DNA of 9,362 bases from an uncultured bacterium (GTDB lineage: Bacteria > Actinomycetota > Coriobacteriia > Coriobacteriales > Coriobacteriaceae): contig CAJMPM010000050.1 in the NCBI GenBank assembly GCA_905215225.1, forward strand, positions 1-9,362. The letters are read 5' to 3'. The notes under the pieces are model-generated. The model did not search any database. It saw only the letters and a program-made list of their open reading frames with translations, and was not told the DNA's origin. The stretch's first letter is position 1; the number at the start of each line of letters is the position of its first letter. The position numbers were made by a program, and so were the translations under genes. Positions 1-6,619 of the stretch are shown one piece after another.

Positions 1-23
1 CCAAAACATCGACTACCCGAAGA

Positions 24-91
24 ATGAGCGTGGATAATCTCCCGTTTTTGGCTTGGTGACGGGTTCAAAGTGGGAGATTATCCACGCTCAT
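24..91. repeat. Palindromic repeat, copy 1 (hairpin core)
   Basis: A perfect 20-bp inverted repeat: the left arm at 24-43 reads ATGAGCGTGGATAATCTCCC and its exact reverse complement lies at 72-91. The loop between them is 28 nt. The same arms and the same loop length recur at 6672-6735 and 8044-8107. Within the loop, TTTTGGCT near the 5' side and TCAAA near the 3' side are conserved in all three copies, and TTT/AAA can extend the stem inward. There is no T-run after this copy, so it is not an obvious terminator here. It lies upstream of recQ. Confidence 0.9.
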
Positions 92-125
92 CCGGAAAGT
101 GTCCAAAAATCCACGCTCGTTCCTT
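92..125 (-). repeat. Satellite half-unit of the palindromic repeat, copy 1
   Basis: Read on the minus strand, 101-120 begins with ACGAGCGTGGA, continues with a T-rich stretch and ends in GGAC. This matches the half-units at 6620-6638, 6642-6660 and 8021-8038. It repeats the outer part of the hairpin arm but diverges after GGA(T): the arm goes to AATCTCCC, whereas the half-unit goes to a T/A-rich stretch followed by GGAC. It lies on the recQ side of the hairpin, so this module is inverted relative to the other two. Confidence 0.7.
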
Positions 126-180
126 TCGGATTGCATCGCCCATGGCCGACAGCCGTGCGGCAGCGGTCCGCGTGACGGCG

Positions 181-186
181 TATAAT
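181..186 (+). promoter_or_regulatory. Possible -10 box of the recQ promoter
   Basis: A perfect TATAAT lies 31 nt upstream of the recQ start codon in an otherwise GC-rich stretch. No convincing -35 hexamer is seen 16-18 nt upstream, and there is no extended TGn motif, so the call rests on the -10 alone. The transcription start would be near 193. Confidence 0.4.
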
Positions 187-217
187 CGGCGGCAGATGAC
201 TTGAACGTTAGGAAACC

Positions 218-2197
218 ATGACCGATAGCATGCAGCAGATGGCGCTCGACACGCTCGGCGCCTATTTTGGCTACACCTCGTTTCGCCCGGGACAGGACCG
301 CATGGTCGATGCGATCCTTGCCGGTCGCGATGCGCTGGGTGTTATGCCCACGGGCGCCGGCAAGTCCATTTGCTACCAGGTGCCCGCGCTCATGCTGCCC
401 GGCATCACCTTTGTGGTGAGTCCGCTGTTGTCGCTTATGGAGGACCAGACCCGTGCGTTGCTCGCGGCGGGTGCGCGACCCAGCTATCTCAACTCCAGCC
501 TTACTCCGGCCCAGCAAAACACCGTGCTCAAGCGGGCGCGCGAGGGCCGCTACCAGCTTATGTACGTGGCGCCCGAGCGCCTGCTCGAGCCGCGCCTTTT
601 GGCCTTTGCGCAGGAGGCCGCGGCGGACGGCGGCATTGGCGTGCCACTCGTAGCTATTGACGAGGCCCACTGCGTGAGCCAGTGGGGGCAGGATTTCCGC
701 CCCGCCTACCTGCAGATTCGCGAGTTCATCGATTCGCTGCCGCAGCGCCCCATCGTGGCGGCCTTTACCGCTACGGCGACCGAGCGTGTGCGTGCGGACA
801 TTCAGCAGATGCTCGGCCTGCAAAATCCCGCGACGGTAGTGACGGGTTTTGATCGCAAGAACCTCTACTTTGGTTGCGAGGAGATGGGCGACAAGGCCAA
901 GACCGCGTGGGTGCGCGACTACGTGATTGCGCATTCGAGCGAGAGCGGCATCGTGTATTGCTCGACCCGCAAGACGGTCGATGCGCTGGCAGGCGAGCTT
1001 GCCGAGGCGCTGGGCCCCAGCGGCATTCGCGTTGGCCGCTACCATGCCGGCATGGGCAACGAGGCCCGCCGCCAAAGCCAGCGCGCCTTTATCGACGACG
1101 ATATTCAGGTGATGGTTGCCACCAACGCCTTTGGCATGGGCATCGATAAGCCCAACGTGCGCTACGTGATCCACAACAACGTGCCCGAGAGCATCGAGGC
1201 CTACTACCAGGAGGCGGGCCGCGCCGGCCGCGATGGCGACCCGGCCAGCTGCCATCTGCTGTGGAACGGCAACGATTTTCGCATGCGCCGCTTTCTGATC
1301 GATCGCGGCGATGCTGCCGATGAGGCACTCGACGACGAGCAGCGTGCGTGGGCGCTCCAGAATCGATATCGTCTGCTCAGCCAGATGGAGGGCTACTGCA
1401 ATACCACCGGCTGCTTGCGCGAATACATGCTGCGCTACTTTGGCGACGAGGCCGCGGCCGAGCATGCCGCGGCCGGTACGGGCGGCACCGCCATGGACGA
1501 CGTCGAGGGCTGCGGCAACTGCAGCAATTGCCTCACGCAGTTCGAGGTCGAGGACGTCACCGATATGGCCCGAGCTGCCGTGCGCTATGTGGCCACGCGT
1601 CCCATGCGCTTTGGCAAGTCGCTGATTGCCGACGTGCTCCACGGCGGCAACACCGAGCGCATTCGCCAGATGCATCTGGACGAGGACCACGGCTACGGTG
1701 AGCTGTCGAGCGAATCGGTCGGGCGCATCAAGGACATCATCGGCCAGCTGTGCGGCCGCGGTTATCTGGCTACCTCGCAGGGGCAGTACCCGGTCGTGGG
1801 GCTGGGCCCGCGTGCCGCCGAGGTCGAGGATGAGGCGTTCTCCTTTACCGTCAAGCGTCGTGCGTCCAAGCGCAAGGCCTCGGCCCGCGCCCGCCGCGCG
1901 GTGGATCTGCTGCGTGAGGAGGCCGAGCTGGATCAGCGCCCGCGCGTGGGTGACGATGCCGAGCTGTTTGAGCGCCTGCGTGCCCTGCGCAAGGAGATTT
2001 CGACCGAGCTGGAGATGGCGCCGTACATGGTCTTCTCCGACAAGGCCCTGCGCGGCCTGTGCCGTCTGCGCCCTCAGACGCGCGATGAGCTTATCCAGGT
2101 CAACGGCATCGGCGAGAAAAAGGCCGACGCCTTTGGCGAGCAGTTTATGGCGGCGATTGAAGAGTTTGAGTCCGAGCATGCACGGGATGGAGCATAA
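218..2197 (+). CDS. recQ: ATP-dependent 3'-5' DNA helicase RecQ
   Basis: RecQ unwinds branched DNA in recombinational repair and stalled-fork processing. The 659-residue product has the full bacterial RecQ architecture. The SF2 helicase core carries motif 0 (FGYTSFRPGQ, about 17-26), Walker A (MPTGAGKS, 43-50), DEAH (148-151), the aromatic-rich loop (SQWGQDFRP, 154-162) and motif VI (QEAGRAGRDG, 331-340). Zinc-binding cysteines follow at about 399, 432, 435 and 438, separated by an Ala/Gly-rich insertion at 411-430. Then come the winged-helix RQC region (about 441-530), a basic linker (about 546-562) and an HRDC domain (about 577-655). The aromatic loop has Gln where E. coli RecQ has His. The start at 218 has AGGA 4 nt upstream, which is close spacing; Met5 at 230 is an alternative. 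The stop lies 2 bp before the gntR start, implying co-transcription. Confidence 0.97.
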   Translation: MTDSMQQMALDTLGAYFGYTSFRPGQDRMVDAILAGRDALGVMPTGAGKSICYQVPALMLPGITFVVSPLLSLMEDQTRALLAAGARPSYLNSSLTPAQQNTVLKRAREGRYQLMYVAPERLLEPRLLAFAQEAAADGGIGVPLVAIDEAHCVSQWGQDFRPAYLQIREFIDSLPQRPIVAAFTATATERVRADIQQMLGLQNPATVVTGFDRKNLYFGCEEMGDKAKTAWVRDYVIAHSSESGIVYCSTRKTVDALAGELAEALGPSGIRVGRYHAGMGNEARRQSQRAFIDDDIQVMVATNAFGMGIDKPNVRYVIHNNVPESIEAYYQEAGRAGRDGDPASCHLLWNGNDFRMRRFLIDRGDAADEALDDEQRAWALQNRYRLLSQMEGYCNTTGCLREYMLRYFGDEAAAEHAAAGTGGTAMDDVEGCGNCSNCLTQFEVEDVTDMARAAVRYVATRPMRFGKSLIADVLHGGNTERIRQMHLDEDHGYGELSSESVGRIKDIIGQLCGRGYLATSQGQYPVVGLGPRAAEVEDEAFSFTVKRRASKRKASARARRAVDLLREEAELDQRPRVGDDAELFERLRALRKEISTELEMAPYMVFSDKALRGLCRLRPQTRDELIQVNGIGEKKADAFGEQFMAAIEEFESEHARDGA

Positions 2198-2199
2198 CG

Positions 2200-2955
2200 A
2201 TGACATTCGACGATAAAACCGAGCGCTCTGAGGTATCCGCCGTGCCGCTGTACCAGCAGGTTATGGACGACCTAAAGGGCGAGATCGCGCGCGGTGTGTA
2301 CGCATCCGGCTCGCGCATTCCTTCCGAGATGGAGCTCGCGAAGTCTTACGGCGTGGGGCGCGTCACCGTGCGCCGCGCCATCGAGGAGCTGTCGCGCGCG
2401 GGGTATCTCAACCGCCAGCAGGGGAGGGGTACGTTTGTGTGCGCGCCCAAGCTCAAGCGCAAGATTGTCCAGAAGGGTGACGTTCAGAGCTTTTCCGAGG
2501 GTTGCGCCGCCAACGACATGGTGGCTGGAGCACGCCTGGTGTCGCGCACGGTGGTTGCGGCGACGCGTGAGGACGCGGCGTTTTTTGGTGTGGAACCCGG
2601 CTGCGAGCTCATCGTTGTCGAGCGCGTGCGCACGGCAGACGGCGTGCCCGTCATGCTCGAGAACAACGCCTTTGTGCTGGCCGACCATCCCTACCTGCAG
2701 ACGCTTGCCGACAAGGACCTCACGGACAATTCCATCTTTGCACTCGTTGCCGGGCATTCGGGCCGCGCGCCGCTCAAGTCCGACCCCTGTACTGTGGAGA
2801 TTGCGCTTGCCGATGCTCAGGCGGCCTCGCTGCTGGAGGTGCCGGTCGGCGAGCCGCTCTTCTATATGGAGGCGTACTTTACCGATGAGGACGAGCGGCC
2901 CTTGCTGCTCGGACGCCAAAAGATCGTGGGTTCGCGCTACGTGTTCGACATCTAA
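2200..2955 (+). CDS. GntR-family transcriptional regulator, HutC/UTRA subfamily
   Basis: A 251-residue sugar- or metabolite-responsive DNA-binding protein. Residues 16-80 form the GntR winged helix: PLYQQVMDDLKGEIARG, then PSEMELAKSYGVGRVTVRRA as the helix-turn-helix, then a wing ending in GRGTFV. Residues from about 100 to 245 fit a UTRA effector domain, including ERVRTADGVPVMLENN and a C-terminal stretch with REGISTER-like features (LGRQKIVGSRYVF). HutC-type regulators commonly sense phosphorylated sugars or amino-acid derivatives and usually repress adjacent genes. The next gene is a FrlB-like deglycase, so its substrate or product is the likely effector; this is inference. The start is 2 bp after recQ, with the purine-rich GGGATGGAG just inside the recQ end serving as ribosome binding site. 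No separate promoter is evident. Confidence 0.93.
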   Translation: MTFDDKTERSEVSAVPLYQQVMDDLKGEIARGVYASGSRIPSEMELAKSYGVGRVTVRRAIEELSRAGYLNRQQGRGTFVCAPKLKRKIVQKGDVQSFSEGCAANDMVAGARLVSRTVVAATREDAAFFGVEPGCELIVVERVRTADGVPVMLENNAFVLADHPYLQTLADKDLTDNSIFALVAGHSGRAPLKSDPCTVEIALADAQAASLLEVPVGEPLFYMEAYFTDEDERPLLLGRQKIVGSRYVFDI

Positions 2956-2964
2956 CGTCCACAG

Positions 2965-3043
2965 ATAGAACGATATAGAACAAATTCGGTGAAATGGCTT
3001 CACGGGCGTCGTCATGCGTGCTATAAATAGGACAACATAGAAC
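2965..3043 (+). promoter_or_regulatory. Three ATAGAAC boxes, candidate GntR operators
   Basis: ATAGAAC occurs at 2965-2971, 2975-2981 and 3037-3043, all in the same orientation. The first two are 10 bp apart (one helical turn) and lie upstream of the proposed -35. The third lies just after the expected transcription start. Boxes bracketing a promoter fit control by the adjacent GntR protein, though GntR/HutC operators are usually palindromic and these are direct copies. GAAC at the third box also begins a 7-bp inverted repeat, GAACGAC (3040-3046) with GTCGTTC (3064-3070). This could be a second operator form or a leader hairpin. Confidence 0.4.
2999..3027 (+). promoter_or_regulatory. Promoter of the FrlB-like deglycase gene
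   Basis: TTCACG (2999-3004), a 17-nt spacer and TATAAA (3022-3027), with TG at 3019-3020 forming an extended -10. Transcription would start near 3034, giving a leader of about 66 nt. The gene therefore probably has its own regulated promoter in addition to any read-through from recQ-gntR. Confidence 0.55.
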
Positions 3044-3083
3044 GACCGCAGGTACGAGCTGACGTCGTTCAAAAGCGCCACAC

Positions 3084-3090
3084 AAGGAGG
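3084..3090 (+). promoter_or_regulatory. Strong ribosome binding site of the deglycase gene
   Basis: AAGGAGG ends 9 nt before the ATG at 3100. It is one of the strongest Shine-Dalgarno sequences in the window and fixes the start codon, suggesting high expression when induced. Confidence 0.8.
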
Positions 3091-3099
3091 AGCATCACC

Positions 3100-4068
3100 A
3101 TGAACGCACACGATCTGATTCAGGAAATTATCGAGCGCAAGGGCAAGATTGAGAACGTCTTTTGGATCGCCTGCGGCGGTTCGATGATCGACCTGATGCC
3201 GGCCAACGAGCTGCTCAAGCGCGAGGCCACCACGTTTACCTCGACGGTCTACACGGCACGCGAGTTTTGCCTGATGGCTCCCAAGAGTCTTGGCGAGAAA
3301 TCACTCGTCATCGCCTGCAGCCACAGCGGCAATACGCAGGAGGTCGTCGACGGTTGCGAGATGGCGCAGGCAGCCGGCGCCGAGGTCGTGGCCATGACCG
3401 ACTGCGAAGGCTCCAAGATCGATAACGGCAAGTGGACCACCTGGGTCTATCCGTGGGGCGAGGGCGTGCCGCAGGCCGAGGTACCGCAGGGTATCGGCGC
3501 TCTGATCGCCGCCGAACTGCTCGACCAACAGGAGGGTTACGAGGCGCTTGCCGACATGTACGCCGGCCTTAAGCAGATGGATGCGCTGCTGCCCGCTGCC
3601 CGCGAGAAGGTCAACGCCGAGCTGGGCGCCCGCTTTGCCGAGCTCTGCCAGCAGCACAAGTTCTTCTATATCCTGGGTTCCGGCCCCAACTTTAGCCAGA
3701 CCTACGCCATGGCCATCTGCTCGCTCATGGAGATGCAGTGGCAGCACTGCTGCTACATCCACTCCGGCGAGTACTTCCACGGCCCGTTCGAAGCCACCGA
3801 GCCCGGCGTGTTCTACTTTGTACAGCTCGGATCGGGCGAGTGCCGCCCCATGGAGGAGCGTGCGCTCGCGTTCCTCAACACGCACACCGATACGGTCATG
3901 GTGCTCGATGCGCTCGAGTACGGCGTGGGCGAGGTGCCCGCCAGCGTGCGTTCGTTCCTGGAGCCGATCTTCTTCTACGCGATGAGCTGCGAGCTGCGCG
4001 CCGCCCGCGGCAAGGTGTTCGACCACAGCCCCGAGATCCGTCGCTACATGGGCATCGAGCAGTACTAA
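3100..4068 (+). CDS. SIS-domain sugar-phosphate deglycase, FrlB-like
   Basis: A 322-residue protein of the GlmS isomerase-like SIS family. FrlB-type members split phosphorylated Amadori compounds (for example fructoselysine 6-phosphate) into glucose 6-phosphate and the free amine in the cytoplasm. The first SIS domain has a phosphosugar-binding loop SHSGNTQE at 74-81. The second has SGEYFHGP at 222-229. Glu211 and His227 lie 16 residues apart, as do the catalytic Glu488/His504 of GlmS and Glu214/His230 of FraB. From about 219 to the end it follows the E. coli FrlB pattern as I recall it (ESGEFRHGP, EPGV, DYAE, and a DHNPDERRYYG-like C-terminus, here DHSPEIRRYMG). No kinase or transporter for an Amadori substrate is in the window, so the substrate is open: fructoselysine-, glucoselysine- or fructose-asparagine-6-phosphate are candidates. 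Probably regulated by the upstream GntR protein. Confidence 0.85.
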   Translation: MNAHDLIQEIIERKGKIENVFWIACGGSMIDLMPANELLKREATTFTSTVYTAREFCLMAPKSLGEKSLVIACSHSGNTQEVVDGCEMAQAAGAEVVAMTDCEGSKIDNGKWTTWVYPWGEGVPQAEVPQGIGALIAAELLDQQEGYEALADMYAGLKQMDALLPAAREKVNAELGARFAELCQQHKFFYILGSGPNFSQTYAMAICSLMEMQWQHCCYIHSGEYFHGPFEATEPGVFYFVQLGSGECRPMEERALAFLNTHTDTVMVLDALEYGVGEVPASVRSFLEPIFFYAMSCELRAARGKVFDHSPEIRRYMGIEQY

Positions 4069-4109
4069 TCGAGCGGTATTAAGTTACCGGGATAACAACT
4101 TCTCACGTC

Positions 4110-4140
4110 GGGGCCTACGCTAAGCGCAGGCCCCGTTTGC
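4110..4140 (+). terminator. Terminator of the deglycase gene
   Basis: The stem GGGGCCT (4110-4116) pairs with AGGCCCC (4128-4134). An inner CGC/GCG pair closes a TAA loop after a single A-C mismatch. GTTTGCGTT follows, so the T-tract is weak. It lies about 40 bp after the deglycase stop codon. Confidence 0.7.
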
Positions 4141-4179
4141 GTTGCGATGACCGGTTTTGTTTGTCGAAAAACGAAGTCA

Positions 4180-4347
4180 AATACTTTTCCCGAGAAGTGA
4201 ACGACCTATTTTGGACCCTCGAAGCATCGACACTTTTTGGTGCCAAAACCGCAGGAAAATCTCAATGAAACTGCAGGAAATGGCTCCCATAAAGTGTCGA
4301 TGCTCCGGGGGCTCGATTTTGCTCGTTCACTTCTCGGGGAAAGTATT
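4180..4347. repeat. Large imperfect inverted repeat with 57-bp arms (MITE-like)
   Basis: The left arm at 4180-4236 and the reverse complement of 4291-4347 align without gaps over 57 positions, with about 47 identities by eye. The outer 25 positions have one mismatch (AATACTTT, then CCCGAGAAGTGAACGA). The inner 14 are identical (GCATCGACACTTT plus one flanking base). The middle is divergent. The 54-nt centre contains GCAGGAAA twice, 22 bp apart (4251 and 4273). There is no plausible reading frame and no obvious target-site duplication. It could be a miniature non-autonomous element, a structured RNA or a large intergenic palindrome. It falls in the convergent gap between the deglycase and dehydrogenase genes. 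Confidence 0.85.
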
Positions 4348-4380
4348 AGACCTAAATGTGCGATCGTGTTGTATGAGTCG

Positions 4381-4420
4381 AAAAGCGGGCTGCGCCGGGG
4401 ATTTCCGGCGCAGCCCGCTT
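4381..4420 (-). terminator. Strong terminator of the dehydrogenase gene
   Basis: A perfect 16-bp stem, AAGCGGGCTGCGCCGG (4383-4398) with its complement at 4405-4420, and a 6-nt loop. Read on the minus strand the stem runs into TTTTC, giving an intrinsic terminator about 40 nt after the dehydrogenase stop. On the plus strand there is no T-run, though it may still block read-through. Confidence 0.88.
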
Positions 4421-4461
4421 AGTATCGCGCTTAGATTCGTAAGGTTGCGGCAGCCAGCGGC

Positions 4462-5439
4462 CTACTTTGCGTCGTAGGCCGCGGCGTCCCACCAGTCGAG
4501 CTGGGCGATGTTGTCGCGAATGTGCTGGCAGCTCTTGTGGAAGCCCTCGAGCTCATACTCGGAAAGGTCGAGCGTGTAGACCTCCTCGACGCCCTCGGCA
4601 CCGATCACGCACGGCAGGGAGGTAAAGATGCCCTCTTCGCCATACTGGCCGGTCATAAGCGTAGAGGCCGAAAGCACGGCGTGCTCGTTGTGCAGCACGG
4701 CAGCGCAGACGCGCGCGGCGGAGTTGGCGACGGCGTACTCGGTGCACTGCTTGCCCTGGTAGGTCACATAGCCGCCCTTGCGTGCAAGCTCCTCGACCTC
4801 CATGTGGTCGAAGGCGTACTTGTCGGGGTTCTCGGCCTGAAGCTCGTTAAGGCTCTTGCCGGCGATGGTCGCGGCCTTAAAGGCAGCCAGCTGGCTAAAG
4901 CCGTGTTCGCCGATCATGTAGGCGTCGATGGACTTGGGGCTTACGCCGACCTTCTTGGAGATCTCGGTGCGCAGGCGGGCGGAGTCCAGGCCGCAGCCCG
5001 AGCCGATAATCTTCTTGGGATCGTAGCCGGTCAGGTGCCACAGCTCGGTGCACACGACGTCGCAGGGGTTGGAGATGCTCACAAAGATGCCGTCAAAGCC
5101 GGCGTCGACGATGCGCTTGGCAAAGGTGCGGGCGGCGTCGGTGGTAAAGAACAGCTCGCCGTCGCGGTTGCCGGCGGCCAGCGCGACCTTGCCGGCGGCG
5201 TTGACGATAACGTCGCAGCAGGCCAGCTCCTCGTAGTGGTCGTAGCAGTTGACGATCTTGGTGTTGTACGGGACAAACGAAAGGGAGTCGCGCAGGTCCT
5301 GGACCTCTGACGTCACCTTGGCCTCGTTGATATCGCACAGGTACAGCTCATCGGCAATGCCCTGCATAAGCAGGCTGTTGGCGACATGTGCTCCTACGTG
5401 GCCCTGGCCGACCACACCGATCTTACGCGTCTGGTACAT
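4462..5439 (-). CDS. L-lactate / L-2-hydroxyacid dehydrogenase, L-HicDH-like
   Basis: A 325-residue NAD-dependent enzyme of the lactate/malate dehydrogenase family, reducing a 2-oxo acid to an L-2-hydroxy acid in the cytoplasm. Visible features are the Rossmann loop GQGHVG (11-16), an NAD-selecting Asp36, SNP (123-125), Asp152 and Arg155 in GLDSARLR, and catalytic His179 in GEHG (177-180). The active-site loop (about 81-96, AAGKVALAAGNRDGEL) departs from the usual PGxxR form of lactate dehydrogenases. The C-terminal part (ARKGGYVTYQGK) resembles L-2-hydroxyisocaproate dehydrogenase as I recall it, so substrates bulkier than pyruvate are possible. In a fermentative gut actinobacterium it probably regenerates NAD+. 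The frame opens at 5478, but Met at 5439 is preferred. GAAAGGA lies 7 nt upstream, the protein then begins at the usual place before the Rossmann fold, and the upstream ATG overlaps the predicted -10 box. Confidence 0.88.
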   Translation of the reverse strand: MYQTRKIGVVGQGHVGAHVANSLLMQGIADELYLCDINEAKVTSEVQDLRDSLSFVPYNTKIVNCYDHYEELACCDVIVNAAGKVALAAGNRDGELFFTTDAARTFAKRIVDAGFDGIFVSISNPCDVVCTELWHLTGYDPKKIIGSGCGLDSARLRTEISKKVGVSPKSIDAYMIGEHGFSQLAAFKAATIAGKSLNELQAENPDKYAFDHMEVEELARKGGYVTYQGKQCTEYAVANSAARVCAAVLHNEHAVLSASTLMTGQYGEEGIFTSLPCVIGAEGVEEVYTLDLSEYELEGFHKSCQHIRDNIAQLDWWDAAAYDAK

Positions 5440-5476
5440 ATATGTATCCTTTCGGCCGAGTTTTTCGCGTCGAACC

Positions 5477-5482
5477 ATTGTA
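5477..5482 (-). promoter_or_regulatory. Possible -10 box of the dehydrogenase promoter
   Basis: On the minus strand this reads TACAAT, 37 nt upstream of the chosen start codon. No good -35 hexamer is present at 15-18 nt spacing. The divergent metA leader occupies the rest of the gap, where no clear metA promoter could be identified. Confidence 0.35.
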
Positions 5483-5638
5483 GCTTCCTGCTGTCACTTT
5501 GCTAGGCTAAAGCGCCGTAGATTTTTGGGACATGCCTTAATCTCTACTTTTGGAGTGATTTGGGCCGCTGACGGCATCGCTGGGCGATGTGCTCGCGCGG
5601 ATAGGGCTGCTCGTTGTACCATAGCTGCAACTGACTCG

Positions 5639-5645
5639 TAAGGAG
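5639..5645 (+). promoter_or_regulatory. Ribosome binding site of metA
   Basis: TAAGGAG ends 5 nt before the ATG at 5651 and supports that start. Upstream in the leader, CATCGC (5575-5580) and GCGATG (5584-5589) form a small hairpin with a 3-nt loop. No S-box or other methionine-related riboswitch was recognised in 5483-5638. Confidence 0.7.
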
Positions 5646-5650
5646 CATCC

Positions 5651-6577
5651 ATGCCCATTCGCATTCCCGACGCCCTCCCTGCCGCCGCGCAGCTCGAGAG
5701 CGAGAACATCTTTGTCATGACCGAGTACCGCGCGCTGCACCAGGACATCCGGCCGCTGCGCGTGCTCATCCTCAACCTCATGCCCACCAAGATCGCCACC
5801 GAGACGCAGATCATGCGCAAGCTCTCCAACACGCCGCTGCAGGTGGAGGTGGACCTGCTGCGCACTAAAACGCACGAGGCCACGCACGTGAGCGCCGGCC
5901 ACCTGGAGACGTTCTACCGCACGTTCGACGACATCCGCGACATCCACTACGACGGCCTGATCATCACGGGCGCGCCGGTGGAGCAGATGCCGTTCGAGGA
6001 GGTCGACTACTGGCCCGAGCTCTGCCAGATCATGGATTGGTCCACCACGCACGTGCACTCTACGCTGCACATTTGTTGGGGCGCGCAGGCCGGCCTGTAC
6101 CATCATTACGGTATCCAGAAGCACGACCTGCCGGCAAAGGCGAGTGGCGTGTTTGAGCATTATCTGGTGAAGCCGCAAAGCCCGCTGGTTCGCGGCTTTG
6201 ACGACCGTTTCTATGCCGTGCATTCGCGCAACACCGATGTGCGCCGCGAGGACGTGGAGGCCGAGCCGCAGCTTGAGGTCGTGGCCGTGTCCGACGAGGT
6301 GGGCCTGTACATCGTCAAGTCGACCGACAGCCGCCGCTTCTTTGTCTTTGGCCATCCCGAGTACGATACCGACACGCTGCGTTTGGAGTACGAGCGCGAC
6401 GTGAAGCGCGGGCTTAACCCTCAGGTGCCGGCGCATTACTTCCCGAACGACGACCCCACCGTCGAGCCGCGCAACGTCTGGCGCAGTCAGGCTCAGCTGT
6501 TCTACACCAACTGGCTCAACTACTACGTCTACCAGACCACGCCCTACGACCTGGCCCGCGCCGGCGAGGAGCACTAG
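5651..6577 (+). CDS. metA: Homoserine O-acetyltransferase, MetA family
   Basis: MetA acylates the hydroxyl of L-homoserine, the first committed step of methionine synthesis. The 308-residue product has the family's usual length. Catalytic Cys142 sits in ICWGAQAG (141-148), and His235 and Glu237 in GHPEYD (234-239). The N-terminus MPIRIPDALPAA and the segment LNLMPTK are typical. Residue 111 is Glu (TGAPVEQMPFEEV, with Glu after Val110). In the MetA family, Glu at this position goes with acetyl-CoA use (as in the Bacillus cereus enzyme) and Gly with succinyl-CoA use (E. coli). Acetylation is therefore predicted despite the common label of homoserine O-succinyltransferase. It stands alone, divergent from the dehydrogenase, and the repeat at 6672-6742 probably ends its transcript. 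Confidence 0.95.
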   Translation: MPIRIPDALPAAAQLESENIFVMTEYRALHQDIRPLRVLILNLMPTKIATETQIMRKLSNTPLQVEVDLLRTKTHEATHVSAGHLETFYRTFDDIRDIHYDGLIITGAPVEQMPFEEVDYWPELCQIMDWSTTHVHSTLHICWGAQAGLYHHYGIQKHDLPAKASGVFEHYLVKPQSPLVRGFDDRFYAVHSRNTDVRREDVEAEPQLEVVAVSDEVGLYIVKSTDSRRFFVFGHPEYDTDTLRLEYERDVKRGLNPQVPAHYFPNDDPTVEPRNVWRSQAQLFYTNWLNYYVYQTTPYDLARAGEEH

Positions 6578-6583
6578 GCTGCG

Positions 6584-6615
6584 GCCGTGGCTGCGACTGT
6601 GGCTGTGCTCACGGC
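6584..6615. other. Short GTGGCTG-rich stretch after metA
   Basis: Just past the metA stop the sequence is an imperfect run of GTGGCTGYG units. GCCGTG (6584-6589) can pair with CACGGC (6610-6615) around a 20-nt loop. There is no T-run, so I do not call a terminator. It abuts the first satellite unit of repeat copy 2. Confidence 0.35.
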
Positions 6616-6619
6616 ATGA

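Noticed and set aside
65..2206. A 713-codon open frame on the minus strand opposite recQ
   Set aside because: It mirrors recQ, which has all family motifs. The long opposite frame is a by-product of high GC at third codon positions, and its product is low-complexity (Ala, Leu, His, Arg).
4157..4477. A 106-codon frame across the large inverted repeat
   Set aside because: It runs through the inverted repeat and the dehydrogenase terminator and shows no protein-like features.
4522..5310. A 262-codon plus-strand frame opposite the dehydrogenase, and similar frames opposite metA (5537-6691) and the deglycase (3301-4026)
   Set aside because: Each is a shadow of a well-supported gene, with biased composition and no recognisable domain.
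5483..5650. Possible SAM or other riboswitch in the metA leader
   Set aside because: Only a small 6-bp hairpin is visible. No S-box core, kink-turn or terminator/antiterminator pair was recognised.
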